Shown here: one piece after another, positions 1 to 6,329 of the stretch
How the letters are laid out: the number at the start of each line of letters is the position of its first letter
How positions within the stretch are numbered: position 1 is the stretch's first letter
Assembly (NCBI GenBank): GCA_002381155.1
Contig: DFQX01000065.1
Coordinates: 5,783 to 14,078, forward strand
DNA length: 8,296 nt
Direction of reading: 5' to 3'
DNA from: Flavobacteriaceae bacterium UBA3478
GTDB lineage: Bacteria > Bacteroidota > Bacteroidia > Flavobacteriales > Flavobacteriaceae
The notes under the pieces: generated by a model
Database searches by the model: none
What the model was told of the DNA's origin: nothing
What the model saw: the letters and a program-made list of their open reading frames with translations, nothing else
Program-made: the position numbers and the translations under genes

Positions 1-446
1 TATTAACGCTTCTAAATCAAGCCTTTGAGAAAAGGCCAGATCTCTTTTTGATCGACTTTTCAATGGATGCCAAGAGCCACATTGAGATTATTATCGATGG
101 AGACAAAGGGGTAAGTATTAATGACTGTGTAGAGATTTCTAGAGCTATCGAGCATCAATTGGATCGTGAAGTTCATGATTTCTCGTTGAGCGTTCAGTCT
201 TCTGGGGCTACTGCACCACTTAAGTTGGCACGTCAATATCCGCAGCATAAGGGCAGAACGTTGAAAGTGAAGTCTGAGGGTTCTGAATTTAAAGGAAAAC
301 TTATCGAGGTAACCGATAATGAAATTACCTTAGAGTGGAGCGAAAGAGTACCTAAAGAGGTAGGTAAAGGAAAACAAACGGTGGTAAGAAAAGAAACCAT
401 TGCTTATAATATTATTGATCAAGCACAAATTGTTTTAACGTTTTAA
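1..446 (+). CDS. rimP: Ribosome maturation factor RimP, 5'-truncated by window edge
   Basis: RimP binds the maturing 30S subunit in the cytoplasm and helps late 16S rRNA processing and assembly. The reading frame is open from the left edge (first full codon at base 3) to TAA at 444-446, giving 147 visible residues. The TTG at 48 is an internal codon: the in-frame sequence upstream of it (LTLLNQAFEKRPDLF) fits the RimP N-terminal helix, so the true start lies just left of the window, with roughly 6-10 residues missing. Recognisable parts are the DGDKGVSINDCVEISRAIE segment of the N-terminal domain, the FSLSVQSSG turn (many RimP proteins have SPG here) and the C-terminal SH3-like barrel beginning near KGRTLKV. 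It is followed after 9 nt by nusA, the classic rimP-nusA-infB order. The family call is firm; only the start is missing. Confidence 0.93.
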   Translation, partial: LTLLNQAFEKRPDLFLIDFSMDAKSHIEIIIDGDKGVSINDCVEISRAIEHQLDREVHDFSLSVQSSGATAPLKLARQYPQHKGRTLKVKSEGSEFKGKLIEVTDNEITLEWSERVPKEVGKGKQTVVRKETIAYNIIDQAQIVLTF

Positions 447-455
447 TCGCCAATT

Positions 456-1688
456 ATGGAGAATTTAGCACTTATTGAGTCGTTTTCTGAATTCAAAGAC
501 GACAAGTTCATCGACAGAGTAACCCTCATGGCAATTCTTGAAGAAGTGTTCAGAAACGCTTTAAAGAGAAAGTTTGGATCGGATGATAACTTTGACATCA
601 TTATCAACCCAGATAAAGGTGACTTAGAGATTTGGAGAAACCGAATCGTAGTTGAGGATGATATGGTTGAGGATGGGAACGAACAGATTTCATTGTCTGA
701 AGCTCGTAAGATTGAGCCTGACTTTGAGGTAGGTGAGGATGTATCTGAAGAGGTGAAGCTTATCGATCTTGGAAGACGTTCGATCTTAGCACTACGCCAA
801 AACTTGGTTGCTAAGATTCAAGAGCACGATAATACCACCATCTACAAACAATTCAAGGATCTTGAAGGTGAGATTTACACTGCAGAGGTGCACCATATTC
901 GCCATAAAGCGGTCATCTTATTAGACGATGAAGGCAATGAGCTCATCTTACCGAAGGATCGTCAAATCCCTTCTGACTTCTTTAGAAAAGGGGATAATGT
1001 CCGCGGAATTATCGAAAGCGTTGAGCTTAAAGGAGTAAAGCCTGCAATTATTTTATCTAGAACTTCTCCCAAGTTCCTAGAGCAGCTCTTTCACCAAGAG
1101 ATTCCTGAGGTTTTCGACGGCTTGATTACCATTAAAAAAGTAGTTCGTATCCCTGGAGAAAAGGCAAAAGTGGCCGTAGATTCTTATGACGATCGTATTG
1201 ATCCAGTAGGTGCATGTGTGGGAATGAAAGGTTCTCGTATTCACGGTATTGTGAGAGAGCTAGGAAACGAGAATATCGATGTAATTAATTGGACCAATAA
1301 TAAGCAGCTCCTTGTTACACGTGCATTAAGCCCAGCCCGTGTAAGTTCGGTTAAGCTGAATGATGAAGATATGACTGCTCAAGTTTATCTTAAGCCTGAA
1401 GAAGTTTCTAAAGCAATTGGGCGCAGTGGTCATAACATTAGACTAGCTGGTCAACTTACCGGTTATGAAATTGATGTATTTAGAGAAGGAGTTGAGGAAG
1501 ATGTAGAGTTAACTGAATTCTCTGATGAAATCGATGCGTGGATCATTCAAGAATTCAAGAAGATCGGTCTAGATACAGCTAGAAGTGTATTAGAATTAGA
1601 TATTGAAGATCTTATTAAACGCACCGACCTTGAAGAGGAAACTGTTCAAGAAGTCGTTAAAATACTAAAAGCAGAGTTTGAGGACTAA
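456..1688 (+). CDS. nusA: Transcription termination/antitermination factor NusA
   Basis: NusA binds RNA polymerase and nascent RNA, and modulates pausing, intrinsic termination and rRNA antitermination. The 410-residue product has the expected order: an N-terminal polymerase-binding domain (about 1-130, with the FDIIINPDKGDLEIWRNR block at 46-63), an S1 RNA-binding domain (about 136-202), KH1 (about 230-300, GxxG loop GMKG at 256-259) and KH2 (about 305-345, loop GRSG at 322-325). A helical tail (about 357-410) looks like one helix-hairpin-helix acidic-repeat unit rather than the two of E. coli NusA. The start ATG gives the family-typical MENLALIESFSEFK beginning. It sits 9 nt after rimP and 48 nt before infB, so co-transcription is likely. 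No Shine-Dalgarno sequence is visible, as is normal for Bacteroidetes. No odd residues or breaks were seen. Confidence 0.97.
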   Translation: MENLALIESFSEFKDDKFIDRVTLMAILEEVFRNALKRKFGSDDNFDIIINPDKGDLEIWRNRIVVEDDMVEDGNEQISLSEARKIEPDFEVGEDVSEEVKLIDLGRRSILALRQNLVAKIQEHDNTTIYKQFKDLEGEIYTAEVHHIRHKAVILLDDEGNELILPKDRQIPSDFFRKGDNVRGIIESVELKGVKPAIILSRTSPKFLEQLFHQEIPEVFDGLITIKKVVRIPGEKAKVAVDSYDDRIDPVGACVGMKGSRIHGIVRELGNENIDVINWTNNKQLLVTRALSPARVSSVKLNDEDMTAQVYLKPEEVSKAIGRSGHNIRLAGQLTGYEIDVFREGVEEDVELTEFSDEIDAWIIQEFKKIGLDTARSVLELDIEDLIKRTDLEEETVQEVVKILKAEFED

Positions 1689-1693
1689 CCTCT

Positions 1694-1701
1694 TATATTT
1701 G
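1694..1701 (+). promoter_or_regulatory. Possible -7 promoter element upstream of infB
   Basis: The nusA-infB gap holds TATATTTG, an exact match to the Bacteroidetes -7 consensus TAnnTTTG, 35 nt before the infB ATG. A TTTG at 1677-1680 could be a -33 element, but the spacing of 13 nt is shorter than the roughly 19-21 nt usual for this promoter class. It may allow some independent infB transcription, or it may be a chance match in AT-rich DNA. Confidence is low. Confidence 0.2.
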
Positions 1702-1736
1702 TAAACCCGACCCCTAAAAAGGTAATAGCATTATTT

Positions 1737-4397
1737 ATGTCTGAAGAAAAGACCATTAGAATTAATAAAGTACTCCGAGAACTTAATATTTCTCTCGATC
1801 GTGCTGTGGAGCATTTGAAAGAGAAGGGACATGAGATCGAAGCTCGTCCTACTACCAAAATTAGTACTGTGGAGTACCAAGTTTTGCTCGATGAGTTTCA
1901 GACGGATATGTCTAAGAAAGTTGCTTCTATCGAGGTAGGGGAAGAGAAGAGAAAAGAAAAAGAAGCGCTACTTCAGCAAATTGAAAAAGAGCAGGAGGAG
2001 AAAAAGGCAATCAAAGAAAAGGAGCCAACTGTCATTAGAGGGAAAGCCGCGCTTTCTGGCCCTAAAACGTTGGGTAAGATTGATTTAAATCCCAAGGCAG
2101 AAGTTGCCGCAGAGCCTGAGAAGGTGGAAGAAAAGGAAAAGGCACCCCTTGTAGAAGAGGTTAAAGAGCCTGTAAAAGAAGAGCAACCGGTCGAGGTAAA
2201 AAAGGTTGCAGCGGCCAAAGCACCTAAAAAAGAAGAGGTTCAAGAAGAAAAGCCTGCGGCAGAAGCGGAGGGTGGTCAAATAAAAACTCAATACCAGACC
2301 TTATCAAGGCCTAAGATCGTAGGTGCTAAGATTGATCTGACTCAGTTTGAAAAGAAAAAGAAGCCTGCAGAGTCAAATACTGATAATGATCGCAAGCGTA
2401 AGCGTAAGAGAATTGTTAGCGATAAGAATGCACCCAAAGGTGAAAATAAAAAAGGAGGAAGAAATCAACCTCAAGTTCAACGTGCCGAACCCACTGAAGA
2501 AGAGGTTCAAAGACAGGTTCGAGAAACCTTAGAAAAGCTTCAAGGGAAGTTTTCTAAAGGCAAAGGGGCGCGTTATAGAAAAGAAAAGAGAGATCTTCAC
2601 GAGCAACAAAGAGAGCGCGAGCAAGAACAGCAAGAGCTTGAAAGCAAGGTTCTTAAAGTGACAGAGTTTGTTACTGTAAATGAGGTTGCTACCATGATGG
2701 ATGTGTCTTCAACTCAAGTAATTTCTGCATGTATGTCGTTAGGAATCATGGTTACCATGAATCAGAGATTGGATGCTGAAACTTTAACGATCGTTGCTGA
2801 TGAATTCGGCTATCAAGTGGAGTTCATGCAAGCAGAGCTTGAAGAGACGGTAATAGAGGAAATCACAGATAGCGAAGACGATCTTCAGCCTAGAGCACCG
2901 ATTGTTACGGTGATGGGTCACGTAGATCACGGTAAAACTTCGTTACTTGACTATATCAGAAAAGAGAATGTAATCGCTGGTGAGAGTGGGGGAATTACTC
3001 AACACATCGGCGCCTACGGTGTAACCCTTGAAAGCGGTCAGAAAATATCGTTTTTAGATACCCCTGGTCACGAAGCCTTTACGGCGATGCGTGCAAGAGG
3101 TGCACAGGTTACAGATATTGCGATTATCGTTGTAGCGGCAGATGATGATATCATGCCTCAGACGAAAGAAGCTATTGCCCACGCACAAGCTGCTGGAGTA
3201 CCTATGGTATTTGCGATTAACAAAATAGACCGTCCGACCGCTAATCCGGATAAGATTAAAGAAGGTCTTGCTGCCATGAATCTTTTAGTAGAAGACTGGG
3301 GTGGTAAAATTCAATCTCATGATATCTCCGCTAAAACAGGTCAGGGAGTTAATGAGCTTCTTGAAAAGGTTCTTTTAGAAGCTGAACTTTTAGAACTGAA
3401 GGCGAATCCGAATCGCGAGGCTTCGGGTACAGTGGTTGAGGCTTTCCTAGACAAGGGTAGAGGTTATGTGTCTACCGTACTTGTACAAAATGGAACCCTC
3501 CGAATCGGAGATTATGTTTTGGCGGGAACCTCGAGTGGTAAGATACGTGCTATGCAAGATGAGCGTGGTAATAATATTAAAGAAGCAGGTCCTGCTACAC
3601 CGATATCCATCTTAGGACTCGATGGAGCTCCTCAGGCTGGTGATCGTTTTAATGTGTTGAAGGATGAGCGTGAAGCGAAGCAAATTGCTCAGAAGCGATC
3701 TCAGTTACAAAGAGAGCAAAGTGTTCGAGCTCAACGTCAGCTTACTTTAGATGAGATTGGTAGACGTATCGCAGTTGGAGATTTCCAAGAACTTAATATT
3801 ATCCTTAAAGGAGATGTAGATGGTTCAGTGGAGGCTTTAACTGATTCGTTCCAGAAACTTTCAACCGAGGAAATTCAGGTCAACATCATCCACAAAGGTG
3901 TTGGTGCTATTACTGAGTCTGATGTATTACTTGCAAGTGCTTCATCTGCTGTAGTAATCGGATTTAACGTACGCCCTATGGCAAATGCCCGCACAGTAGC
4001 TGAAAAGGAAGAAGTCGATATCCGCACCTACTCAATTATCTACGATGCTATTGATGATATCAAGAAGGCAATGGAGGGTATGTTGAGTCCTGAAATGAAA
4101 GAAGAAGTTACCGGTACTGCAGAAATTCGTGAAACCTTTAAGATTTCTAAGATTGGAACCATTGCTGGTTGTATGGTTCTTTCAGGAAAAATCTTCAGAA
4201 ACTCTAAGATTCGTGTAATTCGTGATGGTGTTGTAACCTTCGATGGTGAACTCGCTTCACTGAAACGATTCAAAGACGACGTTAAAGAAGTTTCAAAGGG
4301 TTATGATTGTGGTCTTCAGGTGAAGAATTACAACGACATTAGAGTTGACGATCAGATTGAAGCTTACCAAGAAGTAGCGGTTCAGAAAAAACTTTAA
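1737..4397 (+). CDS. infB: Translation initiation factor IF2
   Basis: IF2 is the GTPase that delivers fMet-tRNA to the 30S subunit and promotes 50S joining. The 886-residue protein starts with an IF2N-type domain (about 1-55). A long Lys/Glu/Ala-rich linker (about 60-305) follows and contains a basic RKRKRKR run near 219-225. A second IF2N domain spans about 307-365. The G domain carries G1 GHVDHGKT (394-401), G2 GGITQHIGAY (418-427), G3 DTPGH (441-445), G4 NKID (495-498) and G5 SAK (531-533), so all GTP-binding motifs are intact. Domain II (about 560-645), domain III (about 670-770) and the tRNA-binding C-terminal domain (about 785-880) follow. The ATG is chosen because the first IF2N domain begins directly after it. 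The TAA stop overlaps the stop of the opposing SPOR gene. Shorter IF2 forms from internal starts, known in E. coli, cannot be judged here. Confidence 0.98.
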   Translation: MSEEKTIRINKVLRELNISLDRAVEHLKEKGHEIEARPTTKISTVEYQVLLDEFQTDMSKKVASIEVGEEKRKEKEALLQQIEKEQEEKKAIKEKEPTVIRGKAALSGPKTLGKIDLNPKAEVAAEPEKVEEKEKAPLVEEVKEPVKEEQPVEVKKVAAAKAPKKEEVQEEKPAAEAEGGQIKTQYQTLSRPKIVGAKIDLTQFEKKKKPAESNTDNDRKRKRKRIVSDKNAPKGENKKGGRNQPQVQRAEPTEEEVQRQVRETLEKLQGKFSKGKGARYRKEKRDLHEQQREREQEQQELESKVLKVTEFVTVNEVATMMDVSSTQVISACMSLGIMVTMNQRLDAETLTIVADEFGYQVEFMQAELEETVIEEITDSEDDLQPRAPIVTVMGHVDHGKTSLLDYIRKENVIAGESGGITQHIGAYGVTLESGQKISFLDTPGHEAFTAMRARGAQVTDIAIIVVAADDDIMPQTKEAIAHAQAAGVPMVFAINKIDRPTANPDKIKEGLAAMNLLVEDWGGKIQSHDISAKTGQGVNELLEKVLLEAELLELKANPNREASGTVVEAFLDKGRGYVSTVLVQNGTLRIGDYVLAGTSSGKIRAMQDERGNNIKEAGPATPISILGLDGAPQAGDRFNVLKDEREAKQIAQKRSQLQREQSVRAQRQLTLDEIGRRIAVGDFQELNIILKGDVDGSVEALTDSFQKLSTEEIQVNIIHKGVGAITESDVLLASASSAVVIGFNVRPMANARTVAEKEEVDIRTYSIIYDAIDDIKKAMEGMLSPEMKEEVTGTAEIRETFKISKIGTIAGCMVLSGKIFRNSKIRVIRDGVVTFDGELASLKRFKDDVKEVSKGYDCGLQVKNYNDIRVDDQIEAYQEVAVQKKL

Positions 4398-4405
4398 TTG
4401 TTTTT
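4387..4405. terminator. Weak AT-rich inverted repeat spanning both stop codons
   Basis: AAAAAC (4387-4392) and GTTTTT (4400-4405) form a 6-bp stem around a 7-nt loop that contains the overlapping stop codons of infB (+) and the SPOR gene (-). Each strand ends in a T-run, so it could act as a weak bidirectional terminator. With only one C-G pair it is thermodynamically poor. It matters mainly for the - strand gene, for which I see no other terminator. Confidence 0.3.
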
Positions 4406-4801
4406 CCCGGGCTCTAAAATCATGATCCCTCTAAAATAAGGACGAAGCCTCTTTGAGGCTTTTTCTGTTTCTAGACGTGTTCTAAAGTGTTCTAGGCGAA
4501 GACGATAGGTAGGCGAATTGAAAGAGAGTTTTAGTGGATGTTTTTGATGAAAGATCGTATCCTCAACAAATAGAGCGTTATAGCGTTCTTTTAATTTCTC
4601 CATCTCGGCAAGTGACCCGAAACCTAATTGAATTTGGTAGTCACCCTTTTCAACTTTCATTAGCCTGAAAATATTACTCAACTGTGAAATACTGACTTCG
4701 CTGGATGGGATAGAGTCTACATCTAATTGTTTTATTTGGGAGTAACCCAATGAGATGGTTAAAATACTAATAATAAGACAGTTAAAAAGGTTATTTTTCA
4801 T
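4394..4801 (-). CDS. Exported SPOR-domain protein, small
   Basis: This 135-residue protein has an N-terminal signal peptide (hydrophobic core about residues 5-18, likely cleavage near GYS|Q at 21/22), so it should act in the periplasm or at the envelope. Residues about 52-130 fit a SPOR fold (beta-alpha-beta-beta-alpha-beta). YQIQLGFGS (55-63) leads into helix LAEMEKLKERY, and TYRLRLEHF (98-106) leads into a second helix ending near PYF, then RGIMILEP. SPOR domains commonly bind denuded glycan strands of peptidoglycan, often at division sites; that role here is inference. The gene stands alone on the - strand, between infB and the act operon. Its TAA overlaps the infB stop, so the genes are convergent with a 4-nt overlap. 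The ATG at 4801 is supported by the signal peptide that follows it. No specific gene name is recognised. Confidence 0.82.
   Translation of the reverse strand: MKNNLFNCLIISILTISLGYSQIKQLDVDSIPSSEVSISQLSNIFRLMKVEKGDYQIQLGFGSLAEMEKLKERYNALFVEDTIFHQKHPLKLSFNSPTYRLRLEHFRTRLETEKASKRLRPYFRGIMILEPGKNN
4444..4466 (+). terminator. Rho-independent terminator of the rimP-nusA-infB transcript
   Basis: A perfect 7-bp stem, AAGCCTC (4445-4451) and GAGGCTT (4455-4461), closes a TTT loop and is followed by further Ts (TTTCT, to 4466). It lies about 47 nt past the infB stop in the correct orientation. It sits inside the coding sequence of the convergent SPOR gene, where it encodes part of ASKRL. On the - strand the hairpin is not followed by Ts, so it should not stop transcription of that gene. 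Confidence 0.75.
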
Positions 4802-4875
4802 TGCTTTATTGCTGTTTGCTCTATTGCCTCCGCAAGGTAATCAATTCCTGTAGGACAAAACCTTTATTTAGAACG

Positions 4876-4889
4876 ATTACAAATTACAA
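4876..4889. repeat. 7-bp tandem repeat ATTACAA x2
   Basis: ATTACAA occurs twice head to tail (4876-4882, 4883-4889), 40 nt upstream of the candidate actA -7 element and overlapping the weak leftward -33 candidate. The placement would suit a regulator binding two direct half-sites. Two short AT-rich copies can also arise by chance. Confidence 0.35.
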
Positions 4890-4928
4890 GAACCTCAAAC
4901 TTAACTTTTTTAATACCCCCTTCAGTAT

Positions 4929-4936
4929 TATTTTTG
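4929..4936 (+). promoter_or_regulatory. Candidate -7 promoter element for the act operon
   Basis: TATTTTTG matches the Bacteroidetes primary-sigma -7 consensus TAnnTTTG. It would place a transcription start near 4940-4945 and a leader of roughly 55 nt before the actA ATG at 4998. The -33 region (about 4901-4912) is T-rich but lacks TTG, so either the promoter is weak there or an activator is used. Confidence 0.45.
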
Positions 4937-4956
4937 TGCCAAATTTGAGACGATTA

Positions 4957-4976
4957 TGCCGTTGACGAAAACGGTA
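4957..4976 (+). other. Leader hairpin upstream of actA
   Basis: TGCCGTT (4957-4963) pairs with AACGGTA (4970-4976) around a 6-nt loop, GACGAA. In RNA this is six Watson-Crick pairs plus one G-U. It ends 21 nt before the actA start codon and has no T-run after it, so it is not a terminator. It could affect mRNA stability or translation, or be incidental. Confidence 0.4.
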
Positions 4977-4984
4977 ATTTCTGC

Positions 4985-4997
4985 ATAACTAAGTTAT
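4985..4997. repeat. 13-bp palindrome abutting the actA start codon
   Basis: ATAACT-A-AGTTAT is a perfect inverted repeat with a one-base centre, ending at the base before the actA ATG. It occupies the position where a ribosome-binding site would lie. It could be an operator half-site pair; the one-base centre makes a tight RNA hairpin unlikely. No Shine-Dalgarno sequence is seen. Confidence 0.4.
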
Positions 4998-6311
4998 ATG
5001 AAAGGATTTCCTAACCTCCTAAAACAAGCGCTTCTCTCATTAGTGCTTGTTGTTAGTGCTACTTCTCTCTCTTTTGGGCAAGATGGTGGTGACCCAGCAA
5101 AGGGTAAGCAATTGTTCAATCAAAATTGTGCTGCTTGTCACGCGCTAAACCGCAAAATGACAGGTCCTGCTTTAGCAAACGTTGAATCTCGACTTGCTGA
5201 AGATGAAGGTCTTGATCGTGAATGGTTGTATGCGTGGATTAAAAACAGTTCTGGGGTTATTAATTCTGGAGACGATTACGCTAATCGTATCTACAACGAA
5301 TACAATAAAGCGGCAATGACTGCTTTTCCCACTTTATCGAATGAGGATATTGATAATATCTTAGCTTATACGGCTGCTCCACCTCCGGCGCCCGTTGTTT
5401 CTGCTGCTACGGCTACTGCAGCCGCCTCCTCGTCAGAAGGAAACGGTGCAAACAGTGACTTAGTTCTTGCGGTTCTGTCATTTGTCTTGCTAGTTCTCGT
5501 TGCGATGCTTGTTTTAGTTAATCGAACACTTCGTCAAATTGCAGTTGCTAATGGTATTGATGTTGAAAAGGAAAAAGTGCAACGCTTACCACTATGGAAG
5601 GCTTTTGCACAAAATCAATTCTTGGTATTTGTTTCGGTTGTAATTCTTCTTCTAAGTAGCGCCTATTTTGCGTATGCATATATGATGCAAGTAGGTATTG
5701 ATCAAGGATACGCTCCAGTTCAACCCATCCATTATTCACATAAGATTCACGCTGGAGATAATAAAATTGAATGTACTTACTGCCACAGTTCTGCAAGAGT
5801 TTCTAAACATTCGGGAATTCCTTCGTTAAACGTGTGTATGAATTGTCACAAGTCGATCTATGAGTACACGGGTAATCCTGAAGGTCCTTCAGCTGAAGAT
5901 TTAGCGAATGGTTACACGAATGAATTCTATACAGGAGAGATTAAGAAGTTATACAAGGCAGTAGGTTGGGATGAAGAAAACCAACGTTATACCGGAGAAA
6001 GCTATCCTGTAGAATGGGTTCGTATACACAATCTTCCAGACTTCGTTTACTTTAACCACTCTCAGCACTACAGTGTTGCAGGTGTTGAATGTCAAACTTG
6101 TCACGGTCCTGTTGAAGAAATGGAAGTAATGTATCAATATGCACCGCTTACGATGGGATGGTGTATTAATTGTCACCGTGAAACTAACGTTCAACTTACT
6201 TCGAATCCTTATTACGAAAAGATTCACGAAGAATTGTCTAAAAAATATGGGGTCGATGAGCTAACCGCAGCTCAAATGGGTGGCCTTGAATGTGGTAAGT
6301 GCCACTATTAA
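4998..6311 (+). CDS. actA: ACIII subunit ActA-type multiheme cytochrome c (six heme motifs)
   Basis: This is the electron-transfer cytochrome of alternative complex III, a menaquinol-oxidising membrane complex that replaces bc1. The 437-residue protein has a signal peptide (about 1-27) and an N-terminal class I-like cytochrome c domain (about 30-127) with CAACH at 44-48 and probable axial Met107 in MTAFP. An Ala/Pro/Ser linker (128-150) leads to TM1 (about 152-174), a cytoplasmic loop, TM2 (about 206-229) and a periplasmic C-terminal domain. That domain has five CxxCH motifs: CTYCH 259, CMNCH 280, CQTCH 365, CINCH 389 and CGKCH 432. His245, His248 and His251, plus His355 and His358, are plausible distal ligands. 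The C-terminal part corresponds to the pentaheme ActA known from Rhodothermus; the N-terminal domain is an extra heme unit. The start is supported by the signal peptide. actB follows after 18 nt. Confidence 0.93.
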   Translation: MKGFPNLLKQALLSLVLVVSATSLSFGQDGGDPAKGKQLFNQNCAACHALNRKMTGPALANVESRLAEDEGLDREWLYAWIKNSSGVINSGDDYANRIYNEYNKAAMTAFPTLSNEDIDNILAYTAAPPPAPVVSAATATAAASSSEGNGANSDLVLAVLSFVLLVLVAMLVLVNRTLRQIAVANGIDVEKEKVQRLPLWKAFAQNQFLVFVSVVILLLSSAYFAYAYMMQVGIDQGYAPVQPIHYSHKIHAGDNKIECTYCHSSARVSKHSGIPSLNVCMNCHKSIYEYTGNPEGPSAEDLANGYTNEFYTGEIKKLYKAVGWDEENQRYTGESYPVEWVRIHNLPDFVYFNHSQHYSVAGVECQTCHGPVEEMEVMYQYAPLTMGWCINCHRETNVQLTSNPYYEKIHEELSKKYGVDELTAAQMGGLECGKCHY

Positions 6312-6329
6312 TCTGGAATTCTACAATTT

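Larger units (their letters stand above)
4802..4997. promoter_or_regulatory. Divergent intergenic region between the SPOR gene and actA
   Basis: This 196-nt AT-rich gap must hold the promoters of the leftward SPOR gene and the rightward act operon. Facing right, TATTTTTG at 4929-4936 matches the -7 consensus, with no clear TTG at the -33 distance. Facing left, the best candidate is weak: TTTG (reading 4883 to 4880) and AGGTTTTG (reading 4863 to 4856), only partly matching the -7 consensus. The gap also contains a 7-bp tandem repeat, a hairpin and a palindrome, listed separately. No coding sequence or RNA gene was seen. Confidence 0.6.

Noticed and set aside
48..50. TTG at 48 as the rimP start codon
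   Set aside because: The frame is open back to base 3 and the upstream residues fit the RimP N-terminal helix, so the gene is simply cut by the window edge.
1706..1726. Possible hairpin terminator in the nusA-infB gap (CCT-AAAA-AGG)
   Set aside because: Only three base pairs and no T-run, so it cannot support a terminator.
1973..2291. Two overlapping - strand ORFs inside infB (Ser/Phe- and Leu/Phe-rich)
   Set aside because: They are reverse-strand shadows of the Lys/Glu-rich, GAA/AAA-dominated IF2 linker, with no recognisable domain or start signal.
2347..2532. + strand 61-codon ORF in another frame within infB
   Set aside because: It is an out-of-frame reading of the basic linker; the product is Lys/Arg-rich low complexity with no independent support.
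4412..4437. Direct repeat CTCTAAAAT (4412-4420 and 4429-4437)
   Set aside because: It lies in the SPOR coding sequence in two different frames and is AT-rich; probably chance.
4801..4835. GGAGG (on the - strand) upstream of the SPOR gene as a Shine-Dalgarno site
   Set aside because: It lies about 25-30 nt before the ATG, too far for ribosome positioning, and Bacteroidetes rarely use such sites.
5548..6227. - strand ORFs opposite actA
   Set aside because: They are antisense shadows of a clearly coding cytochrome gene, with no domain or signal recognised.
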